NCBI GenBank assembly: GCA_015232455.1
Contig: JADFZQ010000001.1
Location: forward strand, 372,001 to 436,000
Length of the DNA stretch: 64,000 nt
Direction of reading: 5' to 3'
From: Desulfamplus sp.
GTDB taxonomy: Bacteria > Desulfobacterota > Desulfobacteria > Desulfobacterales > Desulfobacteraceae
The notes under the pieces were generated by a model. That model had not been told where the DNA came from and ran no database searches. It worked only from the letters and a program-made list of their open reading frames with translations. A program made the position numbers and the translations under genes. This document shows, piece after piece, positions 26,912-34,908 of this stretch (within the stretch, counting starts at the first letter, position 1; every line of letters begins with the position of its first letter).

Positions 26912-27868
26912 CTATAATTTTGAACTCATGTATCTTACGCCATTGGTGAAAATTCTCATTCCAGGTGTAATATCTTTATCTGTTATAGAGCTATAGTTAT
27001 TTGAATCATTTAGCTCTTTTGGACTTCTTTTTAGCTCTTCAATTTTTTTTGTCCAATTAGGGTGATTTGTGTAATGGTTATATGCTTCTGGGTGTGGCAT
27101 AAGCCCAAAAATATGCCCTGTTGAATCGCAGATACCAGCAATATCATAAATAGAGCCGTTTGGATTCATAGGAAATCTTTGCATTGCAGGCTCAATCTCT
27201 GGATTTTCTCCTTTTATATTTGCATACCTCAAAACTACCTGATTATTTGCAATTAGCTTATCAATAACAGAGGCATCTGCAACAAATTTTCCTTGTGCAT
27301 GGCGTATCGGAAGCTCAAAATAGTTTAGAGTTTTTTCTCTATCTGAGCTATCTGCTTTAATCGTTTGAGAGCTAAACTCTTTTGTAAAAACGCATGGACT
27401 ATTTTGATTCACAGCCAAACTCACCCATTGATCTCTAAAATTTCCGCTGTCGTTCCAAGTTAGGGCAACGGAACGGGTCTTATAATCTCTTTCAATTCCC
27501 GGTAAAAGCCCAAGATTTACAAGAGTTTGAAAACCATTGCATATACCAATTACAAGTTTACCTTGATTCACAAATTCAAGAATCTTATCTCCAATATGGT
27601 TTTTAAGTTTCAGTGCCTGAATAACGCCAGCACCGTGATCATCTCCCCAACTAAATCCTCCACCAAAGGCAAGGATATGAAAATCATCAAGAGCTACTTT
27701 TCCGCTAATAAGGCTGTTTATATGCACTCTTTGAGCCTCTGCCCCTGCAAACTCAAACGCATGTGCAGTTTCAATGTCGCAGTTCAAACCAAATCCAGTT
27801 AAGACAAGGGCTTTTACTTTCTTATTATCTTTCATATTAATTTTATCAAGCTCATCTTTATTCATCAT
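26912..27868 (-). CDS. purQ: Phosphoribosylformylglycinamidine synthase glutaminase subunit-like (PurQ)
   Basis: 318 residues, longer than the usual ~230-270. The class I glutamine amidotransferase nucleophile is C110 in GICNGFQTL. Preceding segments are TGFGLNCD, FGGGFSWGDD and GAGVIQALKLKN; the His-Glu of the triad is in MPHPEAYNH. It releases ammonia from glutamine for the FGAM synthase reaction in purine synthesis. An insert between the Cys and His-Glu parts (TKEFSSQTIKADSSDREK) adds length. No purL or purS is adjacent. The start is uncertain; two ATGs stand in tandem and no good ribosome site is seen. Confidence 0.9.
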   Translation of the reverse strand: MMNKDELDKINMKDNKKVKALVLTGFGLNCDIETAHAFEFAGAEAQRVHINSLISGKVALDDFHILAFGGGFSWGDDHGAGVIQALKLKNHIGDKILEFVNQGKLVIGICNGFQTLVNLGLLPGIERDYKTRSVALTWNDSGNFRDQWVSLAVNQNSPCVFTKEFSSQTIKADSSDREKTLNYFELPIRHAQGKFVADASVIDKLIANNQVVLRYANIKGENPEIEPAMQRFPMNPNGSIYDIAGICDSTGHIFGLMPHPEAYNHYTNHPNWTKKIEELKRSPKELNDSNNYSSITDKDITPGMRIFTNGVRYMSSKL

Positions 27869-28188
27869 AAATTTTGGAGCATAAGATCGCTATCTATGTC
27901 AGAATAGCTTATAGATGCTCCTCTCCTTTTATCTGTTTGTAGTTATAGCAGAAATATAGTTGTAAAAACACTGTAACTAACTTCTTGGGAAATTATATTT
28001 TATATTACTCTTTATTTTGCTGTATATCAAAATTTTATCACTTATCTATGCTTTTTTTCTTAACAAAGAGTATCGATAATTAGGCTCTTAAGAACTATTC
28101 TCTTGATATTGAGAAAATTCAGAAGTATCTTATAACATTTGTCAATAAAGATAAATTAACAAATTGATAACTTTACAAGGAGAAAAAA
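27869..28188. promoter_or_regulatory. Divergent intergenic region between purQ and the 1657-residue protein
   Basis: 320 AT-rich bases with promoters expected for both directions. I see no inverted repeat of note, no repeat-family element and no open frame with a ribosome site. The right edge holds ACAAGGAG, which serves the large gene. Confidence 0.3.
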
Positions 28189-31100
28189 ATGAACAAGTGC
28201 TACTCCTTCAATCTTATGAAAATCGTAATTATATCTTTTATGATTTCATGCCGTATCTGTTTAGCCTCTGAACTACCTAATTACATTCCAGATAATCTTA
28301 AACCTTGGAAAGATTGGGTGTTACACAACAAGGAAAACGAGCTTGAGTGTATTCCACACTTTAATAATCCAGAAGCTCTTGAATGTGCATTTCCAACCTC
28401 TATTACTCTTAATTTGAACAGCAAAGGTGGTGAATTTATCCAAGAGTGGGAAATATACCATGAATCATATATTCATCTTCCGGGCAATAGCTCAAATTGG
28501 GTATATGATGTTATGGTAAAGAGAGATATTATGGTTAACCAAGACGTTATGGTAAAGAGAGATACTCTTGATAACCAAGAGGTTATATTAAAGCGATATG
28601 ATATTGCAAACCAAGATAGTATTGCAGAACAAGACACTACGTTAAATAGTGGTGATAGATCAAATTCTCTTCCTGCTCTGGTAATTCAAAGCAGCGACTC
28701 TTATGGCAATATAGTTCCGTCAGTAAAACTATCTAAAGGCAGATACAAGGTTGCAGGTAGATTTGTCTGGCAAAAACAGCCTGAATATATACAAATTCCA
28801 TCACAATCGGCACTTGTAACTCTTAATATGGATAATAAAGAGGTTGAGTTTCCCAATTTAGATGATTTGGGCAGATTATGGCTAAAAAGATCAAACGTGG
28901 AGCAAAAAGAGGAGAACAGGCTAAAAGTTGAGAGTTTTAGGCTCATTGATGATGGTATTCCCTCTAAAATGACGCTATACGCCACACTTGATGTTGCGGG
29001 TGTTGGAAGAGAAGTTAAACTTGGACCACTTTACTCACCAAATGAGTTTATTCCAATGAATTTAACTACACAGCTACCTGCAAAATTAGAATCTGACGGA
29101 ACAATAAGGATACAGTTAAAACCGGGAAGATATAGTTTAACTCTAATATTGAGGCATATTGGTCAAATTAGTTCTCTTACTTTTCTACCACCTGACGATG
29201 GCTACTGGTCAAAGCAGGAGATATGGTCAGTTGTGAGGCGTTCTGATTTGCGTGTTGTTGAAATATCAGGCTCTCTAGCAATCGATCCAAGAATGACTTC
29301 GTTGCCTGAAGAGTGGAAATCTTATCCTGCTTACATGATGCTTCCAAAAGAGAGCATTAAATTTAAAGAGATAAAGCGTGGAGACCCTGTTCCACCGCCA
29401 GATCAACTTAACTTGCATCGCATATTATGGCTCTCATTTGATGGCACAGGATATACTGTCCAAGATACGATTAGTGGAAACAAAAATAGTGGTTGGCGTC
29501 TTGAGATTGACCCTTTGATGTTGCCCGGGAAAGTTACGGTTGATGGTGTTGAGCAGTTAATAACAACAATGGACGCAACAACAAGCTCTGAGGCTAAGGA
29601 TTCAAAAAATGTTGGAGCTGAAGCATCAACAAAATCTAAAGTTAAAGTATCGGAAAATGCTGGAGTTGAGCTAAGACGTGGAAATCTAAATTTAGTTGCA
29701 GATAGCAAAGTTGAAGGCTCAATTTACAATATTCCAGCAACTGGTTGGCTTCACCCTTTTCAGAGAGTTACAGGCACACTCAATCTTCCAGCGGGTTGGA
29801 AACTTATTTCAGCAAATGGAATAGACAATATTCAGGGAACATGGATTAAACAATGGTCTCTTCTTGATATTTTCATAGTTTTAATATTCACCATTGCCAC
29901 AGCAAAACTCTTTTCTATTCCGCTTGCATCTGTTGCGTTTATAACTATGGTTCTTCTCTACCATGAAAATGCGGCACCACGTTATATCTGGCTTTTTCTA
30001 CTTTTAGGATTTGTTCTGCTTAACTTAACAGCTAAAAATTCAGGCAGATTAAGAAGAGTAGTGGAGTTATATCAGTTTGTTATTGTTATGGCTCTTCTTC
30101 TTATTTCAATATCTTATGCTATCCAATCATTGAGAATTGGTATCTATCCACAGTTGGAAAATCGCTGGATTTCAATGAACGATGCTATTAAAAATCAAGA
30201 TTTATCAAGAATAACAGGAGTGGGTTCAGGTTTCAGCCCGCAGGAGTCAGATATGGCTCAGATGAATATGGATAAGGCTTTACAAGAAGTTCAGACTCAA
30301 TCTGCCCCAGAATCACCAATACCAGAATCTTTGGTAGATCAAAATATTGGTAACGAACAATACAAAGCTGATGAATCATACCAGTCAAATCAATCATATC
30401 AATACAAAAATAAAGCAAAAGGTCAATTGATGGATATGCCAAGAAAAGCAAGAAGTCCTCTTGCCTATCTTAAATCTGAAAAAGAGGCTTTAGAAGGCTC
30501 ATTAGAATCTAAGTATGATAACGAAATTTATGGTCAAGGCGGCAGCCAACGAGCAAAAGTTATGCAGTATGATCCAAAATCCTTGACTCAAACAGGTCCG
30601 GGGCTTCCTCTTTGGCAGCCATTTAAGAGTATTAATTTTAGTTGGTCAGGACCTGTTGAGGTTAGACAAAATATATCGTTTATCCTTATTGGTCCTACTA
30701 TAAACTTGATTTTATCACTCTTAAGAGTTGCTCTTATAATCTTGCTAACTATTGGAATGTTTAGAAAAACTGGTTATTTAGGCGGTAAGTTTAAAACATC
30801 TTCTTCTGGAGCAGCAATATTAATATTTACAATGACATTTGCACTCACACTGCTAAATCCACGCTTGACAAATGCTTCTGAAATTCCATCACCTGAAATA
30901 TTGGCAGAACTTCAAAATCGGCTTTTAGAAAAAGATAAATGCTTTCCAAACTGTGCTGATATTTCTCAGATGGAAATATCAATTAAATATAGGTTAAATC
31001 AAAACAACCAACAGCTTAAAAAAGCTCAACAGTTTATAAAATCTGAATATTCCAAAGAGCCTGAGCAACTAAGTAACTCTGAAAAGCCTAAGAAATCTGC

Positions 31101-33162
31101 ATATCTTGAGCTTAACCTTAATGTTGATGCCGCAGTTGATACAGTAATTCCTCTGCCGGGTCATGCCAAACACTGGCTGCCTGAACAGGTAATGATAGAC
31201 GGGCTAAACTATAAAGATAAACAGTCTCAAGCTCAGGCTCTATTTCGCCTTGATCAAATTTTATGGATTATGATTCCAGAGGGAAAACATAGAGTTACGG
31301 TTTTAGGCAAGATTGGCAACCCAAATAGCTTCCAACTTCCTCTTAATATAAAACCTCATTCAGGAAAAGTTGTTGATGCAAATGGTTGGGAAGTTCAAGG
31401 TATTCAGCCAGACGGAACTCTTGATGACCAGCTTCAATTTAAGCGTTTAGCTTCAAAATCAATAGATAAAGCTGGGAAATCAGGAAGAAAAGAAGATGGA
31501 GAAACAGCAAAAGATGGTGGAATAATAGGAAGAGGAGAAGATGGAATAACAGGAGCAGAAGAAGAGAGAGCAATAGGAAGAGCAGAAGAAGAGAGAGCAA
31601 TAGGAAGAACAGAAGAAAGCAGTGAATCAGCAGAGCAAGAGGTGCTTGAAACAGGTCTTTTACCACCATTTACACTTGTGGAGAGAACTATTCTTCTTGG
31701 TCTTGATTGGAAAGTTGAGACAACTGTTAGGCGTTTAACTCCAACAGGCTCTGCAATTGTGCTTAAACTTCCTCTTTTGGAAGGTGAGTCAGTTATTACA
31801 GAAGGTGTTAGAGTCAAAAATGGAATGGTTGAAGTTACTTTAAATTCTGAGCAAAGCACTATCTCCTTTGAATCTTTTTTAGAACTCTCTGAAACTGTTA
31901 GGCTTTATCATGCTCTATCTAAAGAGATTCTGAATAAAGGTGAGCAAACTCAAAACCTTGAATGGACAGAAATCTGGAGATTAGATGCAAGCCCTATATT
32001 TCATGTTGAGACAGAGGGCATACCTGTAATTTTACACCAAAACAACCAAAGATGGTACCCAACATGGCATCCTCTGCCCGGGGAAGAGGTTATATTAAAA
32101 ATATCTAAACCCAAAGGCATTGGCGGGCAGACCATGACAATTGAGAAAAGCACCCTTGAGCTTCACCCAGGTCAAAGAACTACAAGCTCAACTCTATCTA
32201 TTTCCATAAAGAGCAGTCAGGGAGGTCAACACGCAATCACAATTCCAGAAAAAGCCCAACTTCAGGAGGTCAAGATTAATGGTGCTGTTCAGATTATTCG
32301 TCAAGAGGGGCAAAAAGTTATTTTACCCATTACCCCGGGAGTTCAAAACATTGAACTTGTCTGGAAAGAGGAGATTGGTATTACCACACTCTATCGGACA
32401 CCAAAAATCGATCTTGGCATATCAAGTGTGAATAGTGCTGTTGATCTGCATATCTCTTCTGACAGATGGACACTTTTTGTTGGTGGAGAACAGCTTATGG
32501 GACCAGCAGTTCTGTTTTGGTCAAAAATTATTGTGGTTCTGCTTGTCTCAATAGGTCTTGCAATGACCAACCTTACTCCATTAAAGTTTTATCAGTGGTT
32601 TTTGCTTGGAATTGGTATGTCAATGAGTAATGTTGTGGGGTCTATGTTTGTTGCAGCGTGGTTAATTGTTTTAGATATGAGAAAAAAATGGGGAGAAGGG
32701 TTAAGTCCAACTAAATTTAATATTATGCAATTAGGTATTGCTGGTTTAACATTTTTTTCAATGATCTGCCTTTTGATGGCAATATCTCAAGGGCTTCTTG
32801 GTCATCCATCAATGAATATAGTAGGCAATGGATCGTCAGGAAATTTTCTGCGTTGGTATCAGGATATAAGTGATAACACCTTACCTGTTGCGTGGCTATT
32901 TTCGCTTCCAATGTTTGCCTACAGAGTTGCAATGCTTGCATGGGCGTTATGGCTATCTTTTTGGCTGCTTTCAATACTTAAATGGGGTTGGCATAACTTC
33001 TCTGACCCCATTTTATGGGCAGCACATTCTAAACATGATGATGCGGTTAATTCAAATACTAATGCACAATCTGAATCTTTGATCTCAGACAAAGATAATC
33101 AGTTACAAAAACCTAAAAATATCTTTAGCATTAAAAATATTTTTAGGTTTGGTAAATCATAA
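28189..33162 (+). CDS. Very large secreted/membrane protein, unknown function
   Basis: 1657 residues, preceded by AAGGAG. A signal peptide opens it (FNLMKIVIISFMISCRICLA). Roughly residues 30-555 are beta-rich and exported. Membrane helices follow near 558-580, 585-625 and 635-660, then a Gln/Ser-rich cytoplasmic or linker part. Another helix is near 830-855, and at 875-895 a second signal-like helix ending TNASE is followed by a new extracytoplasmic half (CFPNCADISQMEIS). A last helix bundle lies around 1445-1615. The two exported halves both contain LPG-H/N-W-type segments (HLPGNSSNW, PLPGHAKHW), suggesting an ancestral duplication or fusion. Three low-complexity runs are present. I do not recognise the family. 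Confidence 0.85.
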   Translation: MNKCYSFNLMKIVIISFMISCRICLASELPNYIPDNLKPWKDWVLHNKENELECIPHFNNPEALECAFPTSITLNLNSKGGEFIQEWEIYHESYIHLPGNSSNWVYDVMVKRDIMVNQDVMVKRDTLDNQEVILKRYDIANQDSIAEQDTTLNSGDRSNSLPALVIQSSDSYGNIVPSVKLSKGRYKVAGRFVWQKQPEYIQIPSQSALVTLNMDNKEVEFPNLDDLGRLWLKRSNVEQKEENRLKVESFRLIDDGIPSKMTLYATLDVAGVGREVKLGPLYSPNEFIPMNLTTQLPAKLESDGTIRIQLKPGRYSLTLILRHIGQISSLTFLPPDDGYWSKQEIWSVVRRSDLRVVEISGSLAIDPRMTSLPEEWKSYPAYMMLPKESIKFKEIKRGDPVPPPDQLNLHRILWLSFDGTGYTVQDTISGNKNSGWRLEIDPLMLPGKVTVDGVEQLITTMDATTSSEAKDSKNVGAEASTKSKVKVSENAGVELRRGNLNLVADSKVEGSIYNIPATGWLHPFQRVTGTLNLPAGWKLISANGIDNIQGTWIKQWSLLDIFIVLIFTIATAKLFSIPLASVAFITMVLLYHENAAPRYIWLFLLLGFVLLNLTAKNSGRLRRVVELYQFVIVMALLLISISYAIQSLRIGIYPQLENRWISMNDAIKNQDLSRITGVGSGFSPQESDMAQMNMDKALQEVQTQSAPESPIPESLVDQNIGNEQYKADESYQSNQSYQYKNKAKGQLMDMPRKARSPLAYLKSEKEALEGSLESKYDNEIYGQGGSQRAKVMQYDPKSLTQTGPGLPLWQPFKSINFSWSGPVEVRQNISFILIGPTINLILSLLRVALIILLTIGMFRKTGYLGGKFKTSSSGAAILIFTMTFALTLLNPRLTNASEIPSPEILAELQNRLLEKDKCFPNCADISQMEISIKYRLNQNNQQLKKAQQFIKSEYSKEPEQLSNSEKPKKSAYLELNLNVDAAVDTVIPLPGHAKHWLPEQVMIDGLNYKDKQSQAQALFRLDQILWIMIPEGKHRVTVLGKIGNPNSFQLPLNIKPHSGKVVDANGWEVQGIQPDGTLDDQLQFKRLASKSIDKAGKSGRKEDGETAKDGGIIGRGEDGITGAEEERAIGRAEEERAIGRTEESSESAEQEVLETGLLPPFTLVERTILLGLDWKVETTVRRLTPTGSAIVLKLPLLEGESVITEGVRVKNGMVEVTLNSEQSTISFESFLELSETVRLYHALSKEILNKGEQTQNLEWTEIWRLDASPIFHVETEGIPVILHQNNQRWYPTWHPLPGEEVILKISKPKGIGGQTMTIEKSTLELHPGQRTTSSTLSISIKSSQGGQHAITIPEKAQLQEVKINGAVQIIRQEGQKVILPITPGVQNIELVWKEEIGITTLYRTPKIDLGISSVNSAVDLHISSDRWTLFVGGEQLMGPAVLFWSKIIVVLLVSIGLAMTNLTPLKFYQWFLLGIGMSMSNVVGSMFVAAWLIVLDMRKKWGEGLSPTKFNIMQLGIAGLTFFSMICLLMAISQGLLGHPSMNIVGNGSSGNFLRWYQDISDNTLPVAWLFSLPMFAYRVAMLAWALWLSFWLLSILKWGWHNFSDPILWAAHSKHDDAVNSNTNAQSESLISDKDNQLQKPKNIFSIKNIFRFGKS
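28511..28640 (+). repeat. In-frame degenerate tandem repeats in the large protein
   Basis: VMVKRDIMVNQ, DVMVKRDTLDNQ and EVILKRYDIANQ are successive degenerate units of about 12 residues, visible also as repeated DNA (GTTATGGTAAAGAGAGATA occurs twice). Probably slippage or recombination expansion. Confidence 0.65.
31555..31620 (+). repeat. 27-base tandem repeat in the large protein
   Basis: Two exact 27-base units (31555-31581 and 31582-31608) and a partial third encode AEEERAIGR repeats, inside a Glu/Gly/Arg-rich linker before the second beta-rich segment. Confidence 0.8.
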
Positions 33163-33192
33163 TAAATTCAAGGATAATTAAGGCAACTTACG

Positions 33193-34758
33193 ATGGAAAA
33201 TATTTTGGAGACAGAAGTTTTAATAATAGGTGGCGGGGCAACAGGAACTGGTGTTGCAAGAGATTTAGCTTTGCGTGGAATAAGATCAATTCTTGTAGAA
33301 AAAGGCGATATTAATGCTGGTGCGTCTGGCGGAAATCACGGATTATTGCATAGCGGGGCAAGATATGTCTCAAATGATGTTGAAAGTGCGGTTGAATGTA
33401 TGGAAGAGGGTAAAATTTTAAAGAAGACCGCCCACCACTGCATTGATGATTGCGGAGGACTCTTTATTGCAGTTAAAGGTGATGACGAAAAATATATAGC
33501 AGAATTTCCAGAACTTTGTGCAAAAAGTGGTCTTTATTGCAAACCAATATCAACACAAGAGGCTCTTGAAATAGAGCCAGAGCTATCAGATAAAATAATA
33601 GCAGCTTGTGAAGTTGAAGATGCAGCAATTGATCCTTTTATGCTCTCTCTTGAAAATATTGCAGAGGCAAAAGCCCTTGGATCAATACTTTTTTGTTACA
33701 CAGAGGCAGTAAAATTTGAAATTACAAACCATAGAATAGTAAGAGTGAATCTTAAAAATACCCGTTCAGGTGAAAATTTTTATGTTGAACCACAAATAGT
33801 TGTAAATGCTTCTGGTGCGTGGGCAGGAATTGTGGCTAATATGGCTGGTGCGTGCATAAATATTGTCTATTCAATGGGAACACTTCTTGTAACTCAAAAT
33901 AGAATCTCAAATGGCGTAATCAATCGATTAAGACCACCATCAAACGCTGATATTCTTGTTCCGGGTGGAACTGTCTCAATAATTGGCACAACATCAGTAA
34001 GAGTTGACGATCCTGATAAAATAATACCGACTATTGCCGAAACTGATCTTATTGTTGAACAAGGAGCAAAGATGGTGCCAGCTCTTGAAAATATAAGATA
34101 TATAAGAGCTTATTCAGGTGTTAGACCTCTTGTAAGTCTTGGAGCTTGCGGGTTAGATGATAGAGATGTAAGTAGAAATTACACTCTTCTTGGACATGAG
34201 AGTGATGGACTTGATAATTTTATCACGATCACAGGCGGCAAACTCACAACTTACAGGCTCATGGCTGAAAAGACAGCAGATATGGTATGCTCAAGAATTG
34301 GAAACAAAAATCCATGCCTGACCAGAACCAAACCTCTTCCATCATCTATGGAGGGTAAATGGACAGAGCCGGGTATTGCTCCAAAAAGGTGGATACATAA
34401 GCCAGATAATGCGAAAGATAAGATTTTGTGTGAGTGTGAAATGATCTCTGAAAAGACTATTGATGATGTTGCTGCTGAACTTAAAAAAAGTGGCGAAACT
34501 CCAAATTTACTTAATATTGGAAAGAGAAGCAGACTTGGTAAAGGACCGTGTCAAGGTGCATTTTGCAGTGTCAGAGTTCTTGCCCACATGTATGATAAAG
34601 AGGTGCTAACAGGTGAAAATGGAATTTCAGATATTAAAGCATTTTTAAATGAGCGTTGGAAAGGTCAAAGACCAATTTTTTGGGGAGATCAGCTTGTTCA
34701 AGCAGAGTTGACAGAGGCTATGCACAGCGGCTTTTTCGATCTTGAGCTTGCAAATTAG
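33193..34758 (+). CDS. glpA: GlpA-type FAD-dependent glycerol-3-phosphate dehydrogenase
   Basis: 521 residues. The FAD-binding GGGATGTG is at residues 13-20, and GGNHGLLHSGARY is the family substrate/FAD segment. The C-terminal BFD-like iron-sulfur domain has CECEM near 417 and GPCQGAFCSVR near 455. This is the architecture of GlpA, the catalytic subunit of the anaerobic enzyme that oxidises glycerol-3-phosphate to dihydroxyacetone phosphate. GlpB and GlpC partners are not next to it, so electrons may go to another acceptor, or the substrate may be another 2-hydroxy compound. It stands between the large membrane protein and the signalling genes. Confidence 0.88.
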   Translation: MENILETEVLIIGGGATGTGVARDLALRGIRSILVEKGDINAGASGGNHGLLHSGARYVSNDVESAVECMEEGKILKKTAHHCIDDCGGLFIAVKGDDEKYIAEFPELCAKSGLYCKPISTQEALEIEPELSDKIIAACEVEDAAIDPFMLSLENIAEAKALGSILFCYTEAVKFEITNHRIVRVNLKNTRSGENFYVEPQIVVNASGAWAGIVANMAGACINIVYSMGTLLVTQNRISNGVINRLRPPSNADILVPGGTVSIIGTTSVRVDDPDKIIPTIAETDLIVEQGAKMVPALENIRYIRAYSGVRPLVSLGACGLDDRDVSRNYTLLGHESDGLDNFITITGGKLTTYRLMAEKTADMVCSRIGNKNPCLTRTKPLPSSMEGKWTEPGIAPKRWIHKPDNAKDKILCECEMISEKTIDDVAAELKKSGETPNLLNIGKRSRLGKGPCQGAFCSVRVLAHMYDKEVLTGENGISDIKAFLNERWKGQRPIFWGDQLVQAELTEAMHSGFFDLELAN

Positions 34759-34908
34759 ACTTTCTGCATAATTAATTTTATCAAATAAATTCAATGATAA
34801 AATCCAAATTTTGCAGGCTCTCAATTAAAATGACAAATAGAGTTCACAATTTTTTAGCTCAACTTTGAAATAGCAATTATCCGAACCAGAGAGAGGAGAG
34901 TAGATAAT

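Noticed and set aside
31434-31859. Antisense open frames opposite the 27-base repeat in the large protein
   Set aside because: They are low-complexity Leu/Ser-rich mirrors of the repeat, without a ribosome site.
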